64,000 nucleotides of DNA, from positions 1 through 64,000 of the forward strand of contig NZ_JAJFAT010000010.1 of assembly GCF_020711195.1 (NCBI RefSeq), written 5' to 3'. A model generated the notes under the pieces. That model ran no database searches and had not been told where the DNA came from. It was given only the letters and a program-made list of their open reading frames with translations. Each line of letters opens with the position of its first letter. Position 1 is the first letter of the stretch. A program made the translations under genes and the position numbers. This document shows, one piece after another, positions 10,611 through 19,390 of the stretch. This DNA comes from Halanaerobium polyolivorans. Its GTDB lineage: Bacteria; Bacillota; Halanaerobiia; Halanaerobiales; Halanaerobiaceae.

Positions 10611-11277
10611 ATTTATATCCCACCCCCCAGACCGTTTCTACTGCCTCTGCTGCTTCTTCCCCCAACTTTTTACGCAGAGATTTGATATGAGTATCTACTG
10701 TTCTAACATCACCATAATAATCATAACCCCAGACAGCTTTAAGCAGTCTTTCTCTTCTAAAGACCTTTTTTGGATTTTCGGCCAGATGCCAGAGCAGAGA
10801 AAATTCTTTTGGAGTTAAATCAATTTTTTCTCCTTTAAAACTAATTAAATGTTGTTCGCGATTTATTACTAACTCACCATATTTAATTGTTTTTTCAGCT
10901 TCTGCACCTTTATTATATCTCCTTAATACAGCTTTAATTCTAGCTACAACCTCTCGGGGGCTGAAGGGTTTAGTTATATAATCATCTGCTCCCAATTCTA
11001 AACCGGTTATTTTATCGACCGATTTGTCTTTAGCACTTAAAAAAATAATGGGAAGATCATATTCTGGCCTTATTTTCTGGCAGAACTCCCAACCATCTTC
11101 ATCAGGAAGCATTATATCCAGAATTAAAATATCTATTATTTCTTCCTGCAGTATTTTTAATCCTTTTTCTGTATCTTCTGCTAAAAAGGCATCAAAACCC
11201 TCAAAGTTTAAGTAGTCATCCAATATTTCTCTAATATGTGGATCATCATCTATGATTAAAACCTTTTTTTTATTCAT
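10582..11277 (-). CDS. OmpR/PhoB-family response regulator
   Basis: A 231-residue transcription regulator: receiver domain (1-120) with the acidic pocket Asp10-Asp12, phospho-acceptor Asp54 in LILDIMLPDE, and Lys104-region KPFSPRE; then a winged-helix DNA-binding domain (about 130-228) with the LTPKEFSLLWHL and RTVDTHIKSLRKKLG segments. The ATG at 11277 is chosen because AAGGTGG lies seven bases upstream; the longer frame has no ribosome-binding site. It is the first gene of the pair with the histidine kinase, with a terminator of the upstream gene just before it. Target genes cannot be named. Confidence 0.95.
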   Translation of the reverse strand: MNKKKVLIIDDDPHIREILDDYLNFEGFDAFLAEDTEKGLKILQEEIIDILILDIMLPDEDGWEFCQKIRPEYDLPIIFLSAKDKSVDKITGLELGADDYITKPFSPREVVARIKAVLRRYNKGAEAEKTIKYGELVINREQHLISFKGEKIDLTPKEFSLLWHLAENPKKVFRRERLLKAVWGYDYYGDVRTVDTHIKSLRKKLGEEAAEAVETVWGVGYKFDNQKLEEQ

Positions 11278-11340
11278 CTTCAGCCACCTTTCTTCTGAGA
11301 GATTTTTTATTTCTAAATAACATTTTATCATCTGAGCTTT

Positions 11341-11377
11341 AAAAAGAAAACACCCTGCCACAAATCAGCAGGGTGTT
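11341..11377 (-). terminator. Intrinsic terminator after the SurA-like gene
   Basis: On the minus strand AACACCCTGC (11368-11377 complement) and GCAGGGTGTT form a perfect 10-bp stem with a 9-base loop, followed by a T-rich tract (TTTTCTTTTT). It separates the SurA-like gene from the two-component system. Confidence 0.93.
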
Positions 11378-11408
11378 CTCAGTTCATATCCAAATATATA
11401 GGGAGTAG

Positions 11409-12164
11409 TTAAATCATAATTTCTATATTTGCATCATCTCTTAATCCTTCTATATAATCATTGATAACTTCATTTTGTCTCTGCTGCATCATCATTTGTT
11501 CTAACTGAGGTTTAATCTGCTCAAAAGGAATGGTTTCTCCACCCTGAGCAAATTGTTCTTCATTTTCTTCATATTCCTGACGCAGTTCTTCTTCAGTAAT
11601 TTCTATATTTCCTAACACTTCCTGTTCAATCAGCTTATTTACCTTTAAGCTAGGATTATCTGCAAAAGCCTGCTTATATTCTTCTTCAGATTCAAAACCT
11701 TGATTTTCCAGTACAGCTAGGAATTCCTCTTCACTAAGATTGTTCTGTTCTTTAATTGATTCTTTTTGACTTTGATAAATTTCGTCAACCTCTTCATCAG
11801 TTAACTCTATAGCAAGTTCTTCAGCCTGCTGTGAAAGCAGTACATTGTCAATTAAAGCATCAAGCTTAAGTTCCTGAAATTCATCTAAAACAGCATTACC
11901 ACTTTCAGTATCTACTAAAACCTGAGCTAACTGCTGGTCTATTTGAGCAACCTCCTGCAGCAATTGATTTACATTAGCCTGTTGGGCTAACTGTTCACCT
12001 GTAATTTCTTCCCCATTAACCTCAGCAACAATATTGCCACCGATTTCTTCCTCTATGTTAGGATCAACCGGTTCCTCAGGAGTCATATCCATTTCCTGGG
12101 CGAAAACAGATGTCGGTACAATCAGAACAGTTATAACTAATAGTGATATTAATATTTTCTTCAT
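11409..12164 (-). CDS. Secreted SurA/PrsA-like chaperone lacking the parvulin domain
   Basis: A 251-residue protein with an N-terminal signal sequence (Lys-Lys, hydrophobic stretch, cleavage likely after VFAQ near residue 22; no lipobox cysteine). Residues about 45-165 match the SurA N-terminal chaperone fold, including VAEVNGEEITGEQL. A C-terminal helical arm (about 170-245) follows. The parvulin peptidyl-prolyl isomerase domain that normally separates the two arms is absent, so it probably acts as a holdase-type chaperone for exported proteins rather than as an isomerase. The protein is very rich in Glu and Gln. It is a single gene with its own terminator, upstream of a two-component system that could be envelope-related. 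Confidence 0.8.
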   Translation of the reverse strand: MKKILISLLVITVLIVPTSVFAQEMDMTPEEPVDPNIEEEIGGNIVAEVNGEEITGEQLAQQANVNQLLQEVAQIDQQLAQVLVDTESGNAVLDEFQELKLDALIDNVLLSQQAEELAIELTDEEVDEIYQSQKESIKEQNNLSEEEFLAVLENQGFESEEEYKQAFADNPSLKVNKLIEQEVLGNIEITEEELRQEYEENEEQFAQGGETIPFEQIKPQLEQMMMQQRQNEVINDYIEGLRDDANIEIMI

Positions 12165-12258
12165 TATTATCCACTTCCTTTCTCATTTCTTAAATACAGT
12201 ATAGAGAATGAATGTGATGAAAATGTGAGAGAAAGTTTAAAAAACTATATATTTAAGC

Positions 12259-13458
12259 TTAAAAATTGCTTAGATATTCTAAATAGCTCTCATAATTACG
12301 CCTGATTTCTTCCATACTATCTCCGCCAAATTTACTGCTGCAGCTTTGAGCAATTACAGATGCTGTTACTGCCTCACCAACTATTGAAGCAGCTGGAACT
12401 GCACAAACATCTGAGCGTTCTTTGGCTGCTGTGCGCTTTTCTTTAGAGATCAAATCTGCAGTTTCTAAGGCTTTAGCAAGGGTTGGAATCGGCTTCATGG
12501 CAAGTCTGATCACTATTTCTTCACCATTTGACATCCCACCTTCAATACCACCTGCCTGATTAGAACTGCGGAAAAAGCCTTTTTCTTTATCATAATAGAT
12601 TTCATCATGAACCTCTGAACCAGGCATGGCAGCACCTTTAAACCCAGCTCCTATTTCAACTCCTTTAATAGCCTGAAGTCCCATTAATTGGGCAGCAAGC
12701 CTGCTTTCTAGTTTTAAATCCCAGTGAACATGACTGCCTATTCCTACCGGAACTCCACTTACAACTATTTCAAAAACTCCACCTACAGAATCCCCATTTT
12801 CTTTCCAGCTGTCGATTAATTCTATCATTTCTGCTGTTTTTTGCCCATCTCCACAGCGGAGGGGTGTTTTATCAAGTTCAGCAAAATACTGCTCTTTGGC
12901 AGCTTCTGAACTAAATCTCTCTGGAGAGTCAGCTTTAATTTGATTCCAAGTTTTGCTTTTTATATTGCCAACCTGAACTACATGACTATAGATATTGATA
13001 TCAAGTTCATTTAAAAATTGCCTGGCTACTGCTCCCACAGCTGTTCTGGCAGCTGTTTCTCTGGCACTGGCTCTTTCTAAAATATTGCGCAGATCGAGCT
13101 GATTATATTTTAAGGCACCTGGTAGATCTGCATGTCCTGGTCTGGGATTTGTAAGAGCCTCAACTGCTTCTGCTCTTTCTTTATCAGGGGCCATTATTTC
13201 CAGCCAATTCTGCCAATCCTTGTTTTCCACCGTCATACTGAGTGGAGAACCAAGGGTTTTTTTATGCCGCAGTCCGGAATTGATAATTACCTTATCACTC
13301 TCAATTTTCATCCGGCCACCTCTACCATAACCCTGTTGTCTTCTATATAATTGTTCATTTATTTGATCTAGCTCTATTTTTAAACCTGCTGGCAGGCTTT
13401 TAATAATTGCAGTTAAACGCGGCCCATGAGATTCTCCAGCTGTTAAATATTCAAACAT
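12259..13458 (-). CDS. aroC: Chorismate synthase
   Basis: Converts 5-enolpyruvylshikimate 3-phosphate to chorismate with reduced FMN, the last common step to aromatic amino acids. The start is MFEYLTAGESHGP with the invariant GESHG; other family signatures are RQQGYGRGGRM (about 40-50), GRASARETA-like ILERASARETAARTAVGAVA, GDSVGG and the C-terminal DVCAVPAASIVGEA. The 399 residues are usual for the Firmicute form. GGGAGG lies ten bases before the ATG. It is the last gene of the aro operon, 114 bases after the first-listed DAHP synthase gene, with an intervening hairpin. Confidence 0.97.
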   Translation of the reverse strand: MFEYLTAGESHGPRLTAIIKSLPAGLKIELDQINEQLYRRQQGYGRGGRMKIESDKVIINSGLRHKKTLGSPLSMTVENKDWQNWLEIMAPDKERAEAVEALTNPRPGHADLPGALKYNQLDLRNILERASARETAARTAVGAVARQFLNELDINIYSHVVQVGNIKSKTWNQIKADSPERFSSEAAKEQYFAELDKTPLRCGDGQKTAEMIELIDSWKENGDSVGGVFEIVVSGVPVGIGSHVHWDLKLESRLAAQLMGLQAIKGVEIGAGFKGAAMPGSEVHDEIYYDKEKGFFRSSNQAGGIEGGMSNGEEIVIRLAMKPIPTLAKALETADLISKEKRTAAKERSDVCAVPAASIVGEAVTASVIAQSCSSKFGGDSMEEIRRNYESYLEYLSNF

Positions 13459-13485
13459 TATAATTAACCTCCCTCAATAATAATC

Positions 13486-13527
13486 CAGCCCTCAGCTGCT
13501 GCTTTTAAAGCTTATGCTAAAGGGCTG
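13486..13527 (-). other. Intercistronic hairpin between aroF1 and aroC
   Basis: On the minus strand CAGCCCT (13521-13527 complement) pairs with AGGGCTG (13486-13492 complement) with smaller pairing inside. No T-run follows, and the aroC ribosome-binding site comes next. It may stabilise or mark processing of the operon mRNA; a weak or former terminator is the alternative. Confidence 0.5.
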
Positions 13528-13572
13528 TTTTATCTGCTTTATATTCATTGATCTTCTCTAAGCTAAACTATT

Positions 13573-14622
13573 TTAAGCAAAGGCAACTTTCTTTTCTCTA
13601 GCCTTAAAAGTATCCAGAGTTTTATGAATTGCCCTCAGTTCATCCATCATCAGATTATAGTTAGCAGGTTTTAAAGACTGGGGTCCATCAGATAGAGCAT
13701 TCTGTGGTTCGGGATGAACCTCGACCATGATTCCATCTGCTCCCACTGCTACTGCAGCTCTGGCAACAGGGGTTACCAGCTCCCAGCGGCCTGTACCATG
13801 ACTTGGATCTGCAATAACCGGTAAATGACTGATCTGCTGTACTAAAGGAATTGAACTTAAATCCATGGTGTTTCTTGTTTCCTCACCAAAGGTTCTAACC
13901 CCTCTCTCACATAAAATCACATTGTGGTTACCTTCATTCATCACATATTCGGCAGCCAAAAGCCATTCTTTAATCGTTGCTGCCATCCCTCTTTTTAACA
14001 TTACCGGTTTATCTAATTTACCGATCGCTTTTAAAAGAGAATAATTCTGCATATTACGGGCTCCAATTTGAATCACATCTGTGTATTCCATGATCACATC
14101 TATGTGTTCGATATCCATCAGCTCTGTGATTATCTTTAAACCAGTTTCTTCTCTTGCTTCTGCCATATATTTTAAACCTTCTTCTCCTAACCCCTGAAAA
14201 GAATAGGGTGAGGTTCTCGGTTTAAATGCTCCACCGCGAAGCAGTTGAGCTCCACCGGCTTTTACAATCCTGGCTGTTTCTAAGATCTGTTCTCTACCTT
14301 CTACAGAACAGGGGCCTGCCATTACTGTCAGCTCATCTCCACCAACTTTGACCCCATCACCTAAATCGATCACCGTTTTATGCTGTTTAAAGTTCCAGCT
14401 TGTAAGCTTATATGGATCTGAGATCACAACGACTTTTTCTACACAGTTCATGGTCATCAGCTTTTCCTTTAAAAAGGTTCTGTTATCAGGTGAGCCAATA
14501 ACACCAACTATTGTTTTTTGAACTCCTGTATTAGGATGAGCTTCAAAATTAAGCTCTTCTATCAGATCTATAACTTTCTGCTTGTCTTCCTCTGTTGCAT
14601 TATTTTTTAATACCGCAATCAT
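13573..14622 (-). CDS. aroF: 3-deoxy-7-phosphoheptulonate (DAHP) synthase, copy 1
   Basis: First enzyme of the shikimate pathway, condensing phosphoenolpyruvate and erythrose 4-phosphate. The catalytic barrel (about 90-335) has MAGPCSVE, KPRTSPYSFQGLG, QIGARNMQN, LKRG and ADPSHGTG motifs. The N-terminal 70 residues form the ferredoxin-like regulatory domain of the class found in Thermotoga and many Firmicutes, the site of feedback inhibition by Tyr or Phe. The start overlaps the hisC stop as ATGA. A second copy (17988-19037) is nearly identical from about residue 70 to 335 but differs strongly at both ends, so the two enzymes may answer to different end products. Confidence 0.96.
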   Translation of the reverse strand: MIAVLKNNATEEDKQKVIDLIEELNFEAHPNTGVQKTIVGVIGSPDNRTFLKEKLMTMNCVEKVVVISDPYKLTSWNFKQHKTVIDLGDGVKVGGDELTVMAGPCSVEGREQILETARIVKAGGAQLLRGGAFKPRTSPYSFQGLGEEGLKYMAEAREETGLKIITELMDIEHIDVIMEYTDVIQIGARNMQNYSLLKAIGKLDKPVMLKRGMAATIKEWLLAAEYVMNEGNHNVILCERGVRTFGEETRNTMDLSSIPLVQQISHLPVIADPSHGTGRWELVTPVARAAVAVGADGIMVEVHPEPQNALSDGPQSLKPANYNLMMDELRAIHKTLDTFKAREKKVAFA

Positions 14623-15734
14623 AATTTATCTTCTCCTTTTAATAAGTCTTTTAACTTTTCTATAAAAAATTCATTTTCTGCCTGGGTGCCGATTGTTAAC
14701 CTAATCCAGCTTTCCATGCCAAATTGATGACCTGGTCTAATAATTACACCTTTTTGCTGTAGTTCTTTAAAAACTTTTTCTGCCGCTATTCCGGTATCTA
14801 CCATCATAAAATTACTTTGGGTCTCTATATATTCCAGATCAAGTTCTGAAAACTGCTGATAAAGATATGCCTTCCCCTTTTTATTTAACTGATAACATTT
14901 TTGCAGATGATCATCTGCCTCAAGGGCTGCAGCCGCAGCCACCTGAGCTATTCTGTTGACATTAAAAGGTCCTCTAATCCTGTTTAAATAATCAACAAGT
15001 TTAGGGTTGCCTAATCCATAACCTACCCTTAAACCTGCCATTCCATAAGCCTTAGAAAAAGTCCGCATCAAAAAGAGATTAGGATATTGTGCAAGCAATT
15101 CTATTCCATCAAAATACTCTTCTGCTGTCATATATTCATAATAGGCTTGGTCAACCACAAAAAGCACTTCTTCAGGCACCTTTTTTAAAAGTGCCTCGAT
15201 TTCTTTTTTTTCCAGCATAGTTCCGGTTGGATTATTGGGGTTACAGATAAAAATGGCCCTGGTCTGATCTGTGATTGCCTCTAACATTTTTTCTGGCTGT
15301 AGGCGGTGATTTTCATCTAATTCTATTTTAATACTTTCTCCACCCCTAGACTTAGCTGCCAGTTCATATTTTATAAATGAAGGGTCTCCCTGAACTATTT
15401 GATCACCCTCATTTAAAAGCAGGGTCATCAAAAGATCCAAAATTTCATCTGAGCCATTACCGATAAATATATTTTCAAGGGGCAGTGAATAATGTTTGCT
15501 TAAATTCTCTTTTAAGATTCTGCTGTCTGAATCTGGATAAAGATAAACATTTTCTGCCTCGTTTTTAATTGTCTCTATTACCTCTGGAGCAGGTCCCAGG
15601 GGGTTTTCATTTGAAGCAAGCTTAACAATTTTATCCAGGCCAAATTCTCTTTTGACCTCTTCTATGCTTTTACCTGCCTGATATCGTTTCATATTTTTTA
15701 CACCCTCAGTTACTCCATCAAATAAACTTTTCAT
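14619..15734 (-). CDS. hisC: Histidinol-phosphate aminotransferase family enzyme, probably aromatic aminotransferase
   Basis: A 371-residue fold-type I PLP aminotransferase. Visible motifs: ASNENPLGPAPEV (substrate loop), NPNNPTGT (158-region), DQAYYEY and TFSKAYGMAGLRVGYG with the PLP lysine at 228, and an RLTIGT arginine near the C terminus. HisC-family enzymes in aro operons, as in Bacillus, also transaminate phenylpyruvate and hydroxyphenylpyruvate. No other his gene is nearby, so a role in Phe/Tyr synthesis is inferred from context. The ATG at 15734 follows AAGGTGAG; an adjacent TTG is less likely. It lies between aroA and aroF1. Confidence 0.92.
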   Translation of the reverse strand: MKSLFDGVTEGVKNMKRYQAGKSIEEVKREFGLDKIVKLASNENPLGPAPEVIETIKNEAENVYLYPDSDSRILKENLSKHYSLPLENIFIGNGSDEILDLLMTLLLNEGDQIVQGDPSFIKYELAAKSRGGESIKIELDENHRLQPEKMLEAITDQTRAIFICNPNNPTGTMLEKKEIEALLKKVPEEVLFVVDQAYYEYMTAEEYFDGIELLAQYPNLFLMRTFSKAYGMAGLRVGYGLGNPKLVDYLNRIRGPFNVNRIAQVAAAAALEADDHLQKCYQLNKKGKAYLYQQFSELDLEYIETQSNFMMVDTGIAAEKVFKELQQKGVIIRPGHQFGMESWIRLTIGTQAENEFFIEKLKDLLKGEDKL

Positions 15735-15781
15735 CAACTCACCTTCCCTTTGTCCTAAATATTCTTTTAAATAAGTTTTAA

Positions 15782-17068
15782 TTAAAGTGAAGCTAAAAGC
15801 TCTTTGAAACCGGGAAAAGAAGTATTTATAATTTCACTTCCCTTAATTGTTAAACCTTTTTTAGTTCTTAAGGCCAACACTGCTAAAGACATGGCAATTC
15901 TGTGGTCATGATAACTTTCTACTTCTATTCCACCTTCAACTTCAACCGGCCCCTTTATTATCATCCCATCTGGATATTCTTCTATATCTATTCCTAATTT
16001 CTTAAATTCATTAACAACCGCAGAAATCCGATCAGTTTCTTTGACCCGCAGTTCTTCTGCATCTTTAATTACTGTTTTACCTTCTGCAGCTGCTGCTAAA
16101 ACAGCAATAATTGGAATCTCATCGATCAATCTGGGAATTATCTCTCCACTGACCTCACAACCTTTTAAGTCTGAAGCTTTAACAAGTATATCAGCAGTTG
16201 GTTCTCCACCTTGATCTTTTTTATTTATAAGGCTAATCTCGCCTCCCATTGCTTGAACAACTTCTATAAAACCACTTCTGGTCTTGTTTAAGCCAACATT
16301 TTTAATCAAGAGCTCTCCTTGATCTGCTGTTAAGGCAGCAGTGATAAAAAATGCAGCTGAAGATATGTCACCAGGTACTTTTATCTCAAAAGAATTTAAT
16401 TTTCTTTTTTTTGCTGCTTTTAAAACTATTCTATCTGCTTCAATATCTATCTCAACCCCTGCTCCTTTAAGCATCCTTTCTGTATGATCACGGGATACTG
16501 CAGGCTCATTAACAATTGTTTCTCCCTCTGATTTTAAAGCTGCCAGCAGGATTGAAGATTTAAGTTGAGCACTGGCCACCGGTAAGGTATATTCTAGGGC
16601 AGCAAGTTTTTGTCCTCTAATGCTCATTGGAGCCAATCCATTTTTGCGAGCCCAGATCTGAGCTCCCATTCTTGAAAGAGGTCCAATAATTCTCTGCATT
16701 GGTCTTTTACGCAGTGAATGGTCCCCAGTCAGCACAGAATAGAAATCCTGAGAAGCCAAAAGGCCTGTTAAAAGTCTCATCGAAGTTCCCGAATTACCGC
16801 AATCTAGAACATCATCTGCTTCTTCGAGCCCATCTAAACCCTTACCATAAACCTGATAACTACCTGCTGCTTTTTTCTCTATTTTTATTCCTAAATCTTT
16901 CATAATCTGCATTGTACTTAAACAATCTTCTGCTTCCAGTAAACCTTCAATTTTGCTGACACCTTCTGCAATAGAAGCTAAAATCAAAGATCGATGGGAA
17001 ATCGATTTATCTCCCGGCACCTTAATTTCTCCACTAACTTTTCTTTTTCTTTCTACTATTAAATCCAT
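15782..17068 (-). CDS. aroA: 3-phosphoshikimate 1-carboxyvinyltransferase (EPSP synthase)
   Basis: A 428-residue two-domain EPSP synthase, joining shikimate 3-phosphate and phosphoenolpyruvate. Motifs: PGDKSISHRSLILASIAEG (about 19-37) with the substrate lysine, GNSGTSMRLLTG (about 92-103), PVASAQLKS (about 168-176), EIIPRLIDEIPI with the catalytic Asp/Glu region, and RVKETDR near 340. All are intact. It follows tyrA by nine bases and precedes hisC by about 47 bases in the Tyr-controlled operon. Whether it is glyphosate-sensitive was not assessed. Confidence 0.97.
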   Translation of the reverse strand: MDLIVERKRKVSGEIKVPGDKSISHRSLILASIAEGVSKIEGLLEAEDCLSTMQIMKDLGIKIEKKAAGSYQVYGKGLDGLEEADDVLDCGNSGTSMRLLTGLLASQDFYSVLTGDHSLRKRPMQRIIGPLSRMGAQIWARKNGLAPMSIRGQKLAALEYTLPVASAQLKSSILLAALKSEGETIVNEPAVSRDHTERMLKGAGVEIDIEADRIVLKAAKKRKLNSFEIKVPGDISSAAFFITAALTADQGELLIKNVGLNKTRSGFIEVVQAMGGEISLINKKDQGGEPTADILVKASDLKGCEVSGEIIPRLIDEIPIIAVLAAAAEGKTVIKDAEELRVKETDRISAVVNEFKKLGIDIEEYPDGMIIKGPVEVEGGIEVESYHDHRIAMSLAVLALRTKKGLTIKGSEIINTSFPGFKELLASL

Positions 17069-17077
17069 AATCTCCTC

Positions 17078-17995
17078 CTAATTTTTCTTTAGTTCTGCTG
17101 CTCTTGCTAAAAAATCATATATTTTTTGCTGCTCTCCAGCTTTTAAAGCTGTTTTTAACTCTCCTAAAAGCTGCTGATATTCATCGAGAGCCTGAATGAT
17201 ATTTGCTTTATTACTGAGAATAATATCCTGCCATAATTCTGCAGAACCCCCTGCAATCCTCGTCATATCTTTAAATCCACTCCCTGATAATTCTAAAAAA
17301 TCACCTTTGTTTTGCTGCTGTTCAATTAGATTTACCAGACCTGAAGATAAAAGATGGGGTAAGTGGCTGACAAATGCTGTTTTATGGTCATGGGCTTCTG
17401 CAGACATCAAATAACTTTTTGCCCCGATTTTTTCTATAATCTCCTCTAATACTTTTAAATCTTCTTTTTCTCTGCTGCTTAAAGCTTTTAAAATTCCTTC
17501 TTTTTGAGTACAAAGCTCAGTTTCAAGAGCTGGAGCTTCAAGCATTGGGGTTAAGATAAATGGGGCATCAATAAATAAATCTGCCTGATGCCAGTCTATA
17601 CCTGAGTTATGAGAACCTGCCATCGGATGGCCCCCAATAAATCTCTGCGGCTTATTTTTCAGGATTTCTCTTGCTTCCAGCATAACAGCTTTTTTGGTGC
17701 TGCCTGCATCAACTATGAGCTGACTTTGAGAAGAATTTTCGGCAATTTCTCTGACCACTGTTCCTATTTTAGCAACAGGTACAGCAATAAAAATCAGATC
17801 TGCTTGATTCAAATTGGCAGCTATTTCTGTAAATCCCCTGTCTATTATTGCAAGCTCTTCTGCCTTTTTTATCACCTCTTTATCCTTATCAACTGCTAAA
17901 ACTTTCACATTTTCAAGATATTTTTTAAAAGCTGCTGCCAGGGAGGCACCAATCAAGCCCACCCCGACAACAGCTATTTTTTTAAAACTAGGCAT
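17078..17995 (-). CDS. tyrA: Prephenate dehydrogenase
   Basis: A 305-residue NAD-dependent enzyme that oxidatively decarboxylates prephenate to 4-hydroxyphenylpyruvate, committing flux to tyrosine. The nucleotide motif VVGVGLIGASLA (Gly11, Gly13, Gly16) opens the Rossmann domain; FIGGHPMAGSHNSG carries the conserved His of the family and the all-helical C-terminal domain contains HLPHLLSSGL. No C-terminal ACT domain is present, so feedback control must act elsewhere, for example on the DAHP synthases or through the T-box. The ATG at 17995 overlaps the aroF2 stop by eight bases. A TTG further upstream would lengthen it by nine residues but lacks a ribosome-binding site. Confidence 0.95.
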   Translation of the reverse strand: MPSFKKIAVVGVGLIGASLAAAFKKYLENVKVLAVDKDKEVIKKAEELAIIDRGFTEIAANLNQADLIFIAVPVAKIGTVVREIAENSSQSQLIVDAGSTKKAVMLEAREILKNKPQRFIGGHPMAGSHNSGIDWHQADLFIDAPFILTPMLEAPALETELCTQKEGILKALSSREKEDLKVLEEIIEKIGAKSYLMSAEAHDHKTAFVSHLPHLLSSGLVNLIEQQQNKGDFLELSGSGFKDMTRIAGGSAELWQDIILSNKANIIQALDEYQQLLGELKTALKAGEQQKIYDFLARAAELKKN

Positions 17996-19037
17996 AAGCG
18001 ATTTTCTTCTCCCGGGAATCAAAGCGATGAATAGAACTGTGAATGGCCCTCAGTTCATCCATCATCAGGTGATAATTAGCAGGTTTTAAGGATTGATGTC
18101 CATCAGATAAAGCATTTTGTGGTTCAGGATGAACCTCAACCATGATTCCATCTGCTCCAACTGCAGCTGCTGCTCTGGCAACAGGGGTTACCAGCTCCCA
18201 GCGGCCTGTACCATGACTTGGATCTGCAATTATAGGCAAGTGACTGATCTGCTGTACTAAAGGAATTGAACTTAAATCCATGGTGTTTCTTGTTTCTTCA
18301 CCAAAGGTTCTAACCCCTCTCTCACATAAAATCACATCATGATTACCTTCATTCATCACATATTCAGCAGCTAACAACCATTCTTTAATCGTTGCTGACA
18401 TCCCTCTTTTTAGCATTACCGGTTTATCTAATTTACCGATCGCTTTTAAAAGAGAATAGTTCTGCATATTACGGGCTCCAATTTGAATCACATCTGTATA
18501 TTTCATGATCACATCTATGTGTTCGATATCCATCAATTCTGTGATTATCTTTAAGCCTGTTTCTTCTCTTGCTTCTGCCATATATTTTAAACCTTCTTCT
18601 CCTAAACCCTGGAAAGAATAGGGTGAGGTTCTCGGTTTAAATGCTCCACCGCGAAGCAGTTGAGCTCCACCGGCTTTTACAATCCTGGCTGTTTCTAAGA
18701 TCTGTTCTCTGCTTTCTACTGAACAGGGGCCTGCCATTACTGTCAGCTCATCTCCACCAACTTTGACCCCATCACCTAAATCGATCACGGTTTTATGCTG
18801 TTTAAAGTTCCAGCTTGTAAGTTTATATGGTTCTAAGATTACAACTACCTTTTCTACACATCCCATTGTCATCAATTTTTCTTTTAGTTTTACCCTATTA
18901 TCTTGATTACCAAGTACCCCAATAATGGTCTTTTCTACTCCCTGAATAGGGTGTACATCAAAATTTTCACTTTTAATTACCTCGATTACCTTGTCTTTGT
19001 CAGCCTCACTTGCATTTCTTTTTAGTACTGCTATCAT
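17988..19037 (-). CDS. aroF: 3-deoxy-7-phosphoheptulonate (DAHP) synthase, copy 2
   Basis: A second full-length DAHP synthase (349 residues), first gene of the aro operon behind the Tyr T-box. All barrel motifs of copy 1 are present. Residues about 71-335 differ from copy 1 at only about ten positions and the DNA there is nearly identical including silent sites, whereas the N-terminal regulatory domain (1-70) and the last 15 residues are clearly diverged. This mosaic suggests gene conversion of the core with separate regulatory domains retained. GAGGAGTT stands ten bases before the ATG; tyrA overlaps its stop, implying coupling. Confidence 0.96.
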   Translation of the reverse strand: MIAVLKRNASEADKDKVIEVIKSENFDVHPIQGVEKTIIGVLGNQDNRVKLKEKLMTMGCVEKVVVILEPYKLTSWNFKQHKTVIDLGDGVKVGGDELTVMAGPCSVESREQILETARIVKAGGAQLLRGGAFKPRTSPYSFQGLGEEGLKYMAEAREETGLKIITELMDIEHIDVIMKYTDVIQIGARNMQNYSLLKAIGKLDKPVMLKRGMSATIKEWLLAAEYVMNEGNHDVILCERGVRTFGEETRNTMDLSSIPLVQQISHLPIIADPSHGTGRWELVTPVARAAAAVGADGIMVEVHPEPQNALSDGHQSLKPANYHLMMDELRAIHSSIHRFDSREKKIAYA

Positions 19038-19148
19038 AATTTATAACTCCTCTCTTCTCTTTAAATCCTTTAATTTTTAAAAATAATTAATTATTAGCCT
19101 TTTAAATTTTAAGCCAAAACTATTTCCAATAATTTACTCTACAAATAC

Positions 19149-19384
19149 AAAAAATCGCCCCATCTCAGGGCGATTATAATCGCGGTACCACCTGTTTTAA
19201 TCTCAAAAAGTATAAAAATCTCTCAAGATCATCTCTACTGGAAGCCAACACTTCCGCACCGAGTAACGCCGGTAAACGTCCTTAGCTTAATCGTTTTCAC
19301 TTTCAGCTGGCAACTCAAGAGGTGTATTTCAGCTTATAGCTTACTGGATCCTCTTTCAAAGTTTTTAAGAGTTTTAATTTATTA
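19149..19384 (-). promoter_or_regulatory. T-box leader, Tyr (UAC) specifier, with minimal Stem I
   Basis: The T-box core AGGUGGUACCGCG (19181-19193 complement) is followed by a terminator: AATCGCCC pairs with GGGCGATT, then six T (19149-19176). Upstream are Stem II/IIA/B-like (GAGUUGCCAGCU, ACCGGCGUUA) and Stem III (GGAAG/CUUCC) elements. Stem I is only 39 nt (19317-19355): AAGAGG pairs with CCUCUU, enclosing AGUA and GAA of the loop E motif, with an AGCU/AGCU hairpin on top. The pattern GAA-A-UAC-A-CC gives specifier UAC, Tyr. There is no room for the distal Stem I loops, because the promoter starts just upstream. Controls aroF2-tyrA-aroA-hisC-aroF1-aroC by tRNA-Tyr charging. Confidence 0.93.
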
Positions 19385-19390
19385 ATCAGT

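Noticed and set aside
13573-19037. Assembly duplication of the DAHP synthase gene
   Set aside because: The two copies have different 5' and 3' parts and different, sensible neighbours (hisC/aroC and T-box/tyrA).
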